Positions 1 through 11,745 of a stretch of 64,000 bases of DNA are shown here, one piece after another. The stretch lies in assembly GCF_030272615.1 (NCBI RefSeq), contig NC_081408.1:605545673-605609672 (forward strand), given 5' to 3'. The translations under genes and the position numbers were made by a program. A model generated the notes under the pieces. That model did not search any database and had not been told where the DNA came from. It worked only from the letters and a program-made list of their open reading frames with translations. Origin of the DNA: Cryptomeria japonica (lineage: Eukaryota > Streptophyta > Pinopsida > Cupressales > Cupressaceae). The number at the start of each line of letters is the position of its first letter. The stretch's first letter is position 1.

Positions 1-1000
1 TTGAGATCCGTGAATTTGTGGGATTATATTTGGGGGCTCACACATATATGATAAAGGAACGCCAACATATTAATGTTGCTTTTGTTCCTTGCATGGGGTA
101 GGGGTATTTAAATTTTTTCTTAATTTTTTTTTTAATTATTATTTAAGTTTCTAATTAACAGTTATTATGTTACAAATTTTGAATTTGCAAAATTTATTTG
201 TTAAATAAAAATAAAGAGTAAGTATGTTAACTATAATTGTATTTATATAAATTAATTATTCTATTTATATTATATAATATTTATTGTTTAATTTAATATA
301 ATGTGTGTGTGTGTTTTTAAAGGGTAAACACTTTTAACCCGGAGCTATGAACCGGTGGGGCTTGAACTTTAATGGCAAGAACAACAACACAACAACTTAA
401 CCATCACAACATGCCACTATTGGCAATCTAATATGTGTGTTAAACTATAATATTATTTTAAATTAATCTATACAAATTAGAAGAATTGCTTAATAATTAG
501 AATAAGTTTAATTAATTATAATTAATTATGATTTTAATAAAAAATAATAATATTTATATAATTTATTATATTACTATATATTACATTATAAAAAAAAAAT
601 TAAAATACAAATATATAGTTAGTATATAATATTTTTATATATTATAAATTAAATTATATATAATTATATTATATTATTTAGTTTAAACTAATGTACATTA
701 AATTATGATATTATTATAAATTAATCTATACAAATTTTGAAGAAATATTTACACAGGTGATTTGTCATATAACAATTAATATAATTATAGTATACATATT
801 TAACATATAAAATACTTAATTAAATAATTTAAATATTAAATTTTCACCTTAGTTCTCTTTGTAGCACATTTAAGGTTTATCTTGTCTATAACAAGTCACT
901 AACTCATGATAGAACCACAAGGAGAAACCAATGATTTAATCTAGAGAAGAAAATGCTAAAAAAAATGACGGGAGAAGAAAAATAGTTTCAGTTGTTGTTT
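1..1000. other. AT-rich intergenic DNA
   Basis: No coding region was recognised. The stretch is strongly AT-rich with long runs of TTAATTA and TATAT. The only structured part is the tRNA-like signal at 321-440, listed separately. Confidence 0.6.
321..440 (-). mobile_element. tRNA-like SINE head (candidate)
   Basis: On the minus strand an A-box-like TGGTTAAGTTG (392-402) is followed about 24 bases later by a B-box-like AGTTCAAGCCC (358-368). This is the internal RNA polymerase III promoter layout of tRNA-derived SINEs. The spacing is slightly short, no tail or target-site duplication was identified, and only one copy is in the window, so the call is tentative. Confidence 0.3.
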
Positions 1001-1002
1001 AT

Positions 1003-1945
<943 letters not shown>

Positions 1946-2041
1946 TTGATTTAGTTGTTTTTGAATCCCTTTAAGTAGATGCATAGTTGATTTGAAGATA
2001 TCACTTCTTCATTGAGACCAAAAAATATCATTTTGTAAATG

Positions 2042-2160
2042 GCCTACCAATTGGCCTCATGTATTATGCAAATGTATGTAAAAAATAGACCGATTTCTTT
2101 CTAACCTACCTTCCACACCTTTTTGGCATACCCATTGCACACCAAGGTGTAATTTCTAGT
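2042..2160 (+). mobile_element. Helitron-like 3' terminus, copy 1
   Basis: About 115 bases here resemble 44999-45116. The best conserved part reads CCACACCTTT, one variable base, GGCATACCCATTGCACACC and AAGGTG. It contains a small hairpin (ACACC/GGTGT, 2139-2150), then five bases, then CTAG at 2156-2159 followed by T. A short hairpin just before CTRR with a T flank is the 3' signature of Helitrons. The hairpin is small and the 5' end was not located. Another kind of repeat end is possible. Confidence 0.4.
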
Positions 2161-2235
2161 TGGATACTATGATGAATAGAATCATAGAATCTCTAAATCT
2201 CCTATGTGATCTACTCATACCAATGATGTGAATGA

Positions 2236-2425
2236 CGTTTGGACCATTTTATGTGATGGTGATTTCTTGAGGGCTAGTTAAAGTGCAAGTGTTGTCATAG
2301 TCTCACCCAAGGGTGAAAATTTTAGGTGTGCAATTAGGTTGACCTTTCAATGCATTATCATGTTGTAGATTATGACTCTCTTGTGTTAGGATTCAATATT
2401 CCCCACACAAATGGAATTATATGAT
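2236..2425 (+). pseudogene. Ty3/gypsy RNase H relic
   Basis: The frame starting near 2236 reads WTILCDGDFL, then VVIVSPKGENFRCAI and RLTFQC. This matches the usual gypsy RNase H opening (a DGA-type motif, a V-L-SP-G strand, then a hydrophobic strand ending FxC). After a frameshift, VVDYDSLVLGF follows where AEYEALLLGL is expected. In-frame stops occur. It lies before, not after, the RT relic at 3270-4440, so it belongs to a different or rearranged element. Homology was judged by eye. Confidence 0.35.
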
Positions 2426-3269
2426 TGAGAATAATCATATATTCAAATTTGATTTCCCTATAATTAAAGAACATATATACAAGAATGATGCAAGATTGAA
2501 AATGTATGGGAATATTATTTAGGATAGAAAAGATTTGTTTGATGTTGTTGGCATTAAATGAATTAATAAGTTTAATTTTTTTGTTGATAATGTTTTAGCC
2601 ATTGAAGCATCTAAATTTAATTTGAGTTCATCATATTATCATAGACAATTAAGTGTTGAATTCCTCACAAGATCAAGTGTTAGGAATAGGATCAAGAGAA
2701 ATAAACACTAACAAGAATACAAAAAATAAAACAAAAAAAATATACAAGATATATATAGATATATGTCGCTCATCCAATATGGGTTGCGTCCATGGAGAAA
2801 CTTCCAGTCCTTCCTTTATTTTATCCAAAAAAATGAAAAGATAAAATCTATAGTACATCCATTGCAAACTCCTATTCACTCTTTCATAATCACTTCTTAC
2901 AAGACAAAACCATATATAATGACCTCACCAAAAATGAATTCCTTCTAAGGTAAAAAATATACTAACAAGATACTAACATAACCTTTATGTCATATCTATG
3001 ACCTAATGATGAATTATCTAAACATGACTAATGATCAAGCTCCATTACCAATACCAAGTACAGTAGGTAGTATCTAAAAATGGTAAGTATTTAATTACTC
3101 ATAGTTGATATATAAGTCCCTAAATGGCATGGATGAATTTCACAATCAATTATTGATTAGAAGCTCATAGTTGAGCTAGAGGATGATACAAAATTATTGG
3201 GTAATGAAATTGTATAATTAAAAACTAACACCATTTCAAAAGGGGTGCTGGAATTAGAAATAATGTTTG
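2426..3269. other. Unassigned AT-rich DNA
   Basis: No product was recognised. Short open frames at 2653-2948 on both strands have no familiar motif and look like chance frames. It may be degraded internal sequence of the flanking gypsy relics. Confidence 0.4.
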
Positions 3270-4440
3270 AGAATATTTATTGTTATAAAAGCCAAAATAA
3301 ACCTATTAATGATAATAACATTTTAGGTGTAGATCTAGGTTTTGAAGTAGAACTTAAAATTATTTATATTAGAAAAAAGTTGAAAGTAGTATAGAAAAAA
3401 ATGCTAATTGCATGGTTGAAAATATTTAATAATTGTTTTTCTTTGTCCTTGATGAGTTAAAATCCTATAAAGAAAAAAATAAGCATACTATTCCTCTTTA
3501 TCCTAATACAAAGCCTTAAAAATAAAAAATGCTAATTAATCCTACTCTTGCTTCAAAAACACAAAAAGAGTTAATGAATTTAAAGGAATGAGGCATCATA
3601 AAACCTACTCAACATTTTGAACGGGTGTCAAATCTTGTTTCAGTCAAGAAGAATGGAGAAATTAGATTTTGTATAGAATTTAAGAATGTGAATATCAAAT
3701 ATTTTAAGGCTAATTACCCACTTATAAGATTGGATTACCTATTGGAAAAGGTACTTGGTTCAAAGATAATGTATATGATTGATGTATTCTCTATATATAA
3801 TTTAGTGGCATTCAAGGAGTTAGAATAACATGAGACTATATTTAGTGGTCCTTCAAGAACCTATATTTATGTGAGAGTGTCATTTGGACTAAAGAATGTA
3901 GTTCAACTTTTCAAAGAGAAATAGTTGTTTTTGTAGGACTCATTTATGAAATCCTAATGTTGTATTATATTGATCTTATATCGTACTCCAAGGAAAGGAA
4001 ATAGCATTGCAAATATTTGGAGAGAATTTTTCTTAGTTTCTTTAAGTACAAGATCTCCTTAAATTTCAAGTGTATATTTGGTGTAGAAGAAGGAAAATTA
4101 TTGAGTTATAAAGTATCAAAGGATGAAGTGAGGATGGACCTAGAAGAATTAAAGAAATTAATTTGATTTTTCAACCTCAAAATTTTAATGATGTCTAATC
4201 CTTCAAGAAAATTATTATTTTTTATTTTGGAGATTTATCCCTAATTTTGTAGAAGAAAAGGGAACCTTTAAAATTTTAAAGAAATGGAAATTAGTCACAT
4301 GAAGTGAAAAAAGTAACGTGTTTGTGAATATGAAGAAATCCATACTTGGAATCACCATTCTCAGTAAATCTATACTATTCTAAACTCTTCTAGATCTTCT
4401 CATTTACTTCTGTATACACCTAAAAATGGTCTAAAGATAA
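3270..4440 (+). pseudogene. Degenerate Ty3/gypsy reverse transcriptase
   Basis: Translated pieces follow the order of a gypsy pol. A pre-RT segment comes first (LGVDLGFEVELKI, then FNNCFSL). Next is the RT fingers and palm region (VSNLVSVKKNGEIRFCIEFK at about 3625-3690, YPLIRLDYLLEKVLGSKIMY, VSFGLKNVVQ). At about 3970 stands LYYIDLISYSKE, where the family has the YVDD box; the second Asp is replaced by Leu. Then come KYKISLNFKCIFGVEEGKLL and VSKDEVRMD (the KLNP-KC-FGV and VS-GI-D motifs), and a piece of the RNase H entry region. Many stops and frameshifts separate the pieces. It is an old, non-functional copy. Parts of an LTR-like sequence follow directly. Confidence 0.72.
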
Positions 4441-5440
4441 TTGATTAAATACATAGTTATTTAATTAATCCCCCGCCCCAATTAATTGAATTCAAAAGTA
4501 ATTTGATTAATTTCCCTATTTATCTACTTGTAAATAAATCAAAATGATTTATTTATATAGTTCATTTCAATAATCCTCTTTGATTAATTAATTTAAATAA
4601 TTACTCCTCCCCCCATTTAAATCAATTCTTCTAATCTCATAATTAAGATTAACAAATCCAAGTTTGTTGAAATTAATTATCCATTTTCCTAATTATTTGA
4701 ATTTCTAAATTCAATTATGAGCACATGGCTCCTAACTTTTAACCACCTAGCCTAACCACCCCCTAACCTAACCCATTCTATCTAATCCTGGGTTTAACTA
4801 ACCCTATCTTATCTTGCACATCCCAACCTCTTTTATTCTAACCTTCTGTGGGTTGGATATCCCCTCCTTGAGACATGTGACACTTTGGCCACATGTCTTC
4901 TACCTTGGACACTTACCCTCTCATGAGCAAGGTTCCTTGACACTTGTCACCATAGAGATGACATGTGTCCCTTCCTCCAACCTCTTCTCCAACTTCCTCA
5001 ATCTTGGCCCTTGATATCTTCAGATCGAATCTAGACCATCAATTCCTGCCACCTCATCTTTGGCCTTGGAATTCCTATAAATACCCCTCATTTTGGAGCA
5101 ATAAAGACCCCTTGCATCCTATATTTTAGCATCATTACTATAGGCATTTTACATTCTAGTTATCTAGCATAATTGGCAATTAGATCAATACTAGCATGTT
5201 TAGAATAGCCTTTAGCATGTTAATTTAGTTTCCATTTATCAATCATGTAGCTTAAATAATCATTTTACCTAAATCACGCATCAATCAATCATGCAATAAA
5301 TCACTTGCATTATCATGAAGTAGCTACTCAACTTTTGAGTTGTCACTTTGGAGGTCATTTCTCCACTGAGAGCCAACAATCCAACACCTTCAAGGTCCTT
5401 AAAAATAGAGGAAGATGAGACATCTCAAAGGAGGCCATTG
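4410..5440 (+). repeat. LTR-like relic (gypsy type)
   Basis: It follows the gypsy RT relic, starts with AT-rich TTAATTAA runs, turns C-rich with ACATGTG motifs, and has a TATA-like box CCTATAAATACC at 5074-5085, then an AATAAAG at 5100. This arrangement resembles a promoter-bearing LTR. No matching partner LTR, target duplication or exact ends were found. Confidence 0.35.
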
Positions 5441-5897
5441 GTTTGCATAGATTTAATTTAGTTTTCACTTTGTGTTTCCTAGGTTCTTATTGTTGTCTCA
5501 TCTATGTGCTTGTTTATTGCAATTTAACCTAATTTTAACAACACAACTTCATTTCATATTGTTATTATTGTGCTACTTGAAAAGAACAAAGATGGATATG
5601 AACATCCTTTATTGTGCTACAAGAGACATATTTATATAGTATAAACTCTAGGTAAAATATGTAGATAGCTCAATAAGATCCAATAGTACTAGATGATGTA
5701 GAGGTACAAGTGTATTCCTAGATACAAAATCAAAACATGGAAATGAAATGGAAACTTAATAATCCTACTTTAAACCAAAGGAAATTTACCTTAGGTAGAG
5801 CAAATATAAATTAGAAATATGAAGACTAATACCAAATGTGAACCTTAAATATTTTGGATGTGCTCATGGATGGAATCTGGGTTCTCAAATTAAAAAC
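5441..5897. other. Unassigned AT-rich DNA
   Basis: No feature was recognised in this stretch between the LTR-like relic and the next open frame. Confidence 0.4.
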
Positions 5898-6212
5898 ATG
5901 TACTTACAATATGATCATTCGACTATATGGAAGGATGAAGGTGCCATCTCTTACATTCACCATATAGATAAATTCTTGTTGAATATCATGAAAACATTAG
6001 AGTTTCCCACTCAAATGCCAGCATGTCACCTTTGGTTCTATTTCCAAAAGGTGGCTCACTATACTTTTCTAAATGTACCTCCTTATTTAGAGCCAATTTT
6101 ATCATGGTTCAAGAAGAAGAATACACGTCATCATGTCATCATAAAAATATTCTACATTGGATGCACTTATGTAGATGATATGTATGATTGTGCTATAGAT
6201 TTCAGAGAATGA
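5898..6212 (+). CDS. Unrecognised open frame, 104 codons
   Basis: An ATG at 5898 opens a frame of 104 residues ending at 6212. The frame is open upstream to about 5838 without an ATG. The protein is aromatic-, His- and Cys-rich (for example HLWFYFQKVAHYTFL and YIGCTYVDDMYDCA). It contains no domain I recognise, no signal peptide and no clear promoter. The surroundings are AT-rich and transposon-derived, so it may be a chance frame or a decayed exon. YVDDMYD looks a little like an RT YVDD box, but the flanking residues do not support a retroelement RT. Confidence 0.15.
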   Translation: MYLQYDHSTIWKDEGAISYIHHIDKFLLNIMKTLEFPTQMPACHLWFYFQKVAHYTFLNVPPYLEPILSWFKKKNTRHHVIIKIFYIGCTYVDDMYDCAIDFRE

Positions 6213-6848
6213 GTTTTTTACCAAACTAGCCAATCTATAATTTTAGAAACATCAATAGATAATCAAATTGATAAAAAGAAAATAAGAAACTTAAATAAAG
6301 TGTGAATACTAATTAAATTAAATGACCATATGTATTGACAAATACATGATATATAGCAAGCTTATAAATTTATTTTATACTTCTATATACTAGGTTGCCA
6401 CTAGAGTCTTACCAAGGTTATAATTTGATGAAGGTGCACACAAGGCAAGAAGAAAAAATCATGAACCAAAGACATGGTTGTGAAAGAAATGATAAATAGG
6501 ACAATGGTAAAATTGTCTCAAATTAGTAATCAACACATCCATTAATCATACTTTACATTAGAATTAGTTGTCATCACACATATTCTTACATCAAACCTCA
6601 TAATAATCAATAATATAAAAATCCTCATTCATTGCCATCACTTACCTCTTTTTCATTATTGTTAAATCAACCTTGATGTTTAAGTTAGGGTTGAGTAAAT
6701 TCCACAAATCAATACTCTCATAGCAATATCCTAGTTAAACATTTTTGTATGTACCAAAGATCAATTTTGTGTTATATATTATTGTGTTACTTGGATTAGA
6801 TCTCGAGTATTCTCCTTCAATCTCAATCATCTAAGGTTTCTCACCAAA
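6213..6848. other. AT-rich DNA left of element A
   Basis: No product was recognised. The stretch ends with the target site of element A. Confidence 0.5.
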
Positions 6849-6853
6849 GATCT
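6849..6853. repeat. Left target-site duplication of element A (GATCT)
   Basis: GATCT directly precedes the 5' LTR and recurs directly after the 3' LTR at 20324-20328. A 5-bp duplication is normal for LTR retrotransposon integrase. Confidence 0.93.
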
Positions 6854-8285
6854 TGTTAGAGTTATCATGTATTAGCTAATAATTATTTATTTAATTATTA
6901 GTCTATTATCCTCTACACTTAAGCTAAACTTAGGCATTTAATAATATTGTAGGTATTTAATAATTATTAAATACACATTATCCCTTTAGGGTTGCACAAT
7001 ATCCTTTTATAAGGATTGTATTGCATTTTCTTTTTCATTCCCTCTCTGAATGATAATCTTTTTCTTTAGAGCCATTATTGGTTTTTTGCCTCCATTCTTC
7101 TCTTGTGACTGGTATTTTGCTTGCAGGTGTTCTTGGGATCTGGGTGAACTCACAATAATGGTTCCCATTTTTTTGCCACTTTTGACACTGAGATGAACAT
7201 TTTTAAAATTATCTTCAACTTCCAAGAACTATAACTTTTAAACTATTTAAAATTTGAAGATGATGTAAATTAGTGATTTGTAGCATTTTGTTTGAAGATT
7301 CTATATACATTTTTTTCAAATTTTTTTGAAGGACTTTTAAAAAAAATTTCCATCTCCCTCGAAAAGTAGTTTTTTACAACAAACTACATTTTTTAAGAGT
7401 GAGGTGCCTCCCGAAATGCATAACTTTTTTTCTATAAATGATAAAAACTCAATTCTTTCGAATTTTAATTTGTAACATTAATATCTAGGGCTTGCATTTG
7501 GTTTGATAGTGATATGTTCAATTTTTTTCATTTTATAAAGTTTTGAAGTCCGACCAGTCATAATTCTAACATAGGTTTAAGTTTGAACACATAACTTTTT
7601 CTATATATATCGAAATTCAATTTTTTTTTTTGTTAGAAAGAAGACATCAATACATGGGGCTTAGATATTTTTCAAATTTTTTTTGAATTAGTTTCTTATT
7701 TTTCCCAATGCGTTGAACAGAGAAGTTCATGTTTGGTGAAAAAACAATTTTCCATAAAATTAAAAAAACAAGAACATAATAAATTCAAAATATAACAAAA
7801 TTATACTCGTTGGAAAGCTTGCTCCGAGTACTACCATCTAATATTTTTGAGTTATCAATATTATTTCATTCATGCTTTGAACCAGAGCTCCGAAGTCATA
7901 AATTCTTCAAGACTCTGAAAATTTTTGGGAGAAACCTCTAACAGCACGGTTCGAATGAACAGTGCTTCGATCGAACTGGGTTCGCTTGAACCATAAAGGG
8001 TTCAAGCGAACCCCCATTCGCTCTAACCCAGGGGCTTAATTTTGGCCCATACGAGTATTTTGGTGGGTTCACTCGAACCAAAAAAACCACCTGTGGTTCG
8101 AGCAAACCCACGACCGCAAGACAGTTCGCTCGAACTCGGAGGGGTAGTTTGATCAAACAGGCCTATTTCGCTCGAACCCCTCAAAAAATGAACTCCCCAC
8201 TTTCGCCAAATTCCTTCGTTGGCGAAAGTGGGAACCATCTTTGTGAGTTCACCCATCTCCGAAGTTCTATTTCTCAACTTCTTCA
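6854..8285 (+). repeat. 5' LTR of element A, split by a TIR transposon
   Basis: It starts TGTTAGAGTTATC and ends CAACTTCTTCA, immediately before the primer site. It is 1432 bp because it contains the 1113-bp transposon at 7142-8254 plus a 4-bp ATCT repeat. Removing these leaves 315 bp, against 314 bp for the 3' LTR. Confidence 0.95.
7142..8254. mobile_element. Non-autonomous TIR DNA transposon, copy 1
   Basis: The terminal inverted repeats begin GGGTGAACTCACAA and remain similar for about 30 bases (a left GATGAAC-free stretch through GGTTCCCA; a right end of TGGGAACCATC then TTGTGAGTTCACCC). The insert is flanked by ATCT on both sides (7138-7141 and 8255-8258). The 3' LTR of element A gives the empty site, with a single ATCT. 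The 1113 bp hold no transposase frame. The left part is AT-rich; 7945-8180 has a cluster of GTTCG/CGAAC half-sites. A diverged relative lies at 34705-35652. The TIR and the apparent 4-bp duplication do not clearly match a superfamily I can name; a 2- or 3-bp duplication with a slightly different end is also consistent. Confidence 0.82.
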
Positions 8286-8297
8286 TGGTATCAGAGC
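8286..8297 (+). other. Primer binding site of element A
   Basis: TGGTATCAGAGC directly follows the 5' LTR. It is complementary to the 3' end of plant initiator tRNA-Met and serves as the minus-strand priming site. Confidence 0.95.
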
Positions 8298-9506
8298 CTT
8301 CATCTGTTGCTACTTGTTTCTGATTTTTTGGTGGCTAGGGTTTCATTTTTGTAGAGTTTTTTATTTGCATTTGGGGTGCTTCATTGTTTCTGGGCATTTT
8401 GGGCTCAAACAGATCTCACCGTTGAGCTCAGAACACCCAAAAACCCCCCATTTTTATATAAAATTACTTTGGCTCTGGGAATTTTTTTTGGTTTTTTGCC
8501 TTTTTAGGGCACGAATTTCGAGAAAACTCAAAAAAAATTATCAAATACAAAAAAAAGTTGCAGGAAGTTCAACAACATGCCAAGGCCACTTCCAACTCCA
8601 CCAGCCACCGGCAGTGCCTAGGCTGCAGCCAGCTACACAAACCAACGGTCACCGTCGATAGTTACAGCAACCCGGTTAACGGTCTGCTAACCACGGTCAA
8701 CCACCTCGCCACCTTGACGCCCCTTGTCGCTCGACTGCCTCCTTGCAGCGACCGCTAACTGTCGCCCAACCACCTCCCTACTGCGGCCGCCAACTTCCGC
8801 CCAACCACCTCCCATTAGTGGTTGCCACACTGTCGCCCGACCACCTCCACTGCCACCTGACTGTCTACTTGTAACGACCGCCACACAACTGCCTGACCAT
8901 CTCCATTGCCGCCCGACTGCCACCGCTGCTTGGCTCACCTGCCACTTCCGCCCCGTAACCCCCCCTTGCTCTTCTTTGGATGCTTTTTAATAGGGGGGTC
9001 TTTTTTTGGCCATAACTTGGGCAAACGAAGATGGATTTTGGAAAACGAATAGGTGCCAGAAAGGTCTCTTCAAGATCTTTTTAGATCTGGAGGCAAGGTT
9101 TACATATTTTTTCCTTTTGTACCTATTTTTTGTCGTCAAAGTTAGAGCTCTTTTTTGCACTTCGGGAGCCATAACTTGAGCAAACAAACTCCTTTTTCAG
9201 CAAACGAATAGGCATAGAAAGGTCTTGGAGAGCCCTATTCAGATTTGGGGTTCATTGTTCTAGAAATTTTACCAATACATAAGATATTATCTAAAGCACT
9301 CTTTTTGCTCTTGTTGTTCTTTCTAGCTTTCAGATTGTATTGGGGTTTACTTTTTCATCTTGTGGGGGGTGTTATTTTCTACTTTCTATAATTTACTTCA
9401 GAAAATCAGATTACCTAAAAATAAAAAATAAAAAACCCTTTTGCATCCTCTGTCTAGTCTGAAAGCTCTTTTAATTAAAAAACTACAAGAGCAGGTACAG
9501 GTACAC
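8298..9506 (+). other. Untranslated leader of element A
   Basis: The leader contains a GC-rich, CCACC-rich block (about 8560-8985) and two related stretches with CATAACTTG, GCAAACGAA and GAAAGGTCT near 9010-9070 and 9170-9225. Open frames in the GC-rich part on both strands (8149-8990) have no recognisable protein and are probably composition artefacts. Element B has a leader of the same length class with a GC-rich block at 16330-16640. Confidence 0.6.
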
Positions 9507-10370
9507 ATGGCAAATTCTTCAGTTGAGCTTCTTACATCACAAAACTATCACCTTTGGAAAGCTTGTATGACGAGGCTTCTCTAATCAAAAGGGTCGTGGT
9601 CCTGTTTGGATGAGGCTCAGCCTCAGTTGCAGCGTCCTTTTGAGATTCTTCACCACATGAATAAGATGGATGAGGCTATGGGTGTCATCTCCTTACATGT
9701 TTCAGACAACTTGCTTTTTCACCTTGATGGTTTGCTCACTCCTCGAGCTATGTGGTCCAAATTTGATGATCTTTTTGGTACCATCAATGAGTTCAGAGCA
9801 TTACAGATTGAGGCAGAACTCACTTCCTTGTTACCTAATTCCCTTCCTCACATTGAAGACTTTCTTAACAAGTTTAAAACCACCAGATCTATCCTACACA
9901 GTTGTGGTAAAAATAAGACAGAAACAGAGTGTATCTACCTGATTCTCTCTAAGCTTTGAGGTTCCTATCAGATATTTGCTTCTACATTTTATTCTACTAT
10001 GGATGCCTTGGGTGCACGCTTCACCATGCCTACATTTGATGTGTTCTGTGATCACTTGACTCATGAGCAGGCTCACCTATCTCAATTGGACACTCTCACA
10101 GGATCAAAGAACAAAGCATTGGTTGCACAAACATCTAAAGAGAGAAAGAAGCAAAAACCGAAGCCTAAGAAGGATTCAACTGGCAGTGAGAGTCCCTTCG
10201 AGCCACCACCTAAGTCTGATTCTAAACCAAAGTCTTATCCCAAACAGGAGAAATCTTCTAATTCTAGTGAATCTTCCTCCAAGACTAAGAAGAAATTAGA
10301 AGAACTTTGCAGTTTTTGTGGCAAAGAAGGACATCCAATTTCCTGGTGTTGGAAATGATTAGAGGCTTTA
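9507..10370 (+). pseudogene. Element A gag (broken)
   Basis: The ATG at 9507 starts MANSSVELLTSQNYHLWK, the usual opening of a copia gag polyprotein, which forms the cytoplasmic virus-like particle. The frame stops at 9582-9584 and 9957-9959 but stays alignable with element B throughout. The middle (about 9606-9956) is the gag core with LLTPRAMWSKFDDLFG. A basic, Ser/Pro/Lys-rich linker follows at 10110-10290, then a CCHC zinc knuckle, CSFCGKEGHPISWCW, near 10310-10355 for nucleic-acid binding. The stop at 9957 is TGA where element B has CGA, a likely CpG deamination. Pol continues in the same frame after more stops. Confidence 0.88.
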
Positions 10371-11162
10371 GATGAAGCCATGCAATAGCATCACATTTCT
10401 TCTCCTCAGCCTCCTTCCTCTTCTACAGGGAAATGAGATGCTCTTTCTGCACGAGCTATTACTTTTGCATCCACTTGGATTATTGATTCGGGGGCTTCTC
10501 ACCACATGAAACACTCTAAGTAGATTGTTACCTCACCTGTTGATCATGGTGATACTTTACAGATTGCAGTTGGTGACTTAGCACAACTTTCAGTTTTAGG
10601 TTCAGGTACTATTCCATTGACAAGTGGTTGTATCCAGGATGTTCTTTTGGTTCCTGACATTTCGAAAAAACTCATCTCTATTTATTAGATTTGTCATTTT
10701 GTCTCTGGTAAAAAAATTAAGTTCTCACCACATGATGTGGTTATTAGAGAGCTCCATGATCCTGATTTGGTTGTGGCTACTGGCAGTGTTGATCCCGATT
10801 CTCGGTTATACAGGTTTGATGGCTTTGAGAGTCCAGATGGTTCAGGTGTTTCTCTTGTAGCACATGCATATTCAGTGAGCAGAATTTGGCATGAGTGCTT
10901 TGGCCATGTCAATTACAAATACTTACAACATATGAGCACACATGAACTTGTGATTGGGCTCCCTCAGATATCCTGTACTAATGGTGTATGTCGAGGTTGT
11001 GCACTTGGAAAACATCACCAAGATCTCTTTCCTACAAGTAGAGCCACACGTGCTAAGACACCCTTGGATTTGGTACACAATGATCTTATGCCATTTCCAA
11101 CTCCATCCTTTTCAAAGGCCAAGTATGTGCTCAAATTCATTAATGACTTCTCTAGACGTACA
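10371..11162 (+). pseudogene. Element A protease and integrase N-terminal part (broken)
   Basis: The protease active site lies in TWIIDSGASHHM at about 10467-10510, followed by a beta-rich segment and a stop at 10686-10688 (TAG where B has CAG). The integrase zinc domain follows: the first His pair in IWHECFGHVNY (about 10888) and the Cys pair in CRGCALGKHH (about 10990). The core starts at LVHNDLMPFPTPSFSKAKYV, carrying the first catalytic Asp. The frame is cut at FSRRT by element B, and GTACA is duplicated on the far side. The remainder of integrase, RT and RNase H resume at 17430. Confidence 0.88.
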
Positions 11163-11534
11163 TGTTGGAGTTGAGAAACACAACACCACAAGACCCTAAA
11201 GATCTTCTGCAAGCTAAAAACAATTTGTTACAAGGAGAAGCAATGAAGCAAAAATAATCTGAAGAACAAAGACACAGGAAAAATATGCTCAAAAGAGGAG
11301 AGCTCAATATTCACCAAAAATGTGTAGTGTCATAATAATAAAAAGAAAAGAAAAAACACCTCTAATAGGTCAAGAAATCCTAAAAGGGAAAACCTAGGCT
11401 TGCACATAATAATTAATAAAATAATTAATTATTGTGCACCTAATGTTAGCTTAAGTGTAAAAAGATAATAGGGAACTTAAAGAATTAAACAAATATTATT
11501 TAATTAATCAAGTAAATACCCAATTACTCTAACA
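11163..11534 (-). repeat. 3' LTR of element B
   Basis: On the plus strand it runs from TGTTGGAGTTGAG to TTACTCTAACA, 372 bp, matching 17053-17424 without length change. It lies downstream of pol on the coding (minus) strand. Confidence 0.95.
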
Positions 11535-11546
11535 CCCCCCCTTAAG
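11535..11546 (-). other. Polypurine tract of element B
   Basis: CCCCCCCTTAAG on the plus strand reads CTTAAGGGGGGG on the coding strand, directly before the 3' LTR. It is the plus-strand priming site and resembles the AAGGGGGGG tract of element A. Confidence 0.85.
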
Positions 11547-11745
11547 CTAGACTTAGGGAGAAGCTAAAGCCTAGAACAACTACTAAAAGCAGGAAAGATG
11601 GGTCCTGACGACAAGGCCTGATTAGGTACCCAAATACAATGAAATCTCTATGAAACGGAGAAAAAGGAGAAAACCCAATGGGAAAAAACTCCTCTCCAAA
11701 AAGAGATAAGAGAACATGCTGAAAGAAGAAGAAGGAAGGAAGGCC

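Noticed and set aside
7945-8180. Heat-shock elements in the GTTCG/CGAAC cluster
   Set aside because: The spacing between TTC and GAA does not follow the nGAAnnTTCn rule; sites are better described as quasi-palindromes of a transposon.
6854-8285. Unequal LTRs of element A as evidence that they are not a pair
   Set aside because: The length difference is fully explained by the 1113-bp TIR insertion; the remaining bases align end to end and the TSD is perfect.
8149-9187. Open frames of 60-170 codons as host genes
   Set aside because: They lie in the TIR element, LTR and GC-rich leader of element A and have no recognisable domain.
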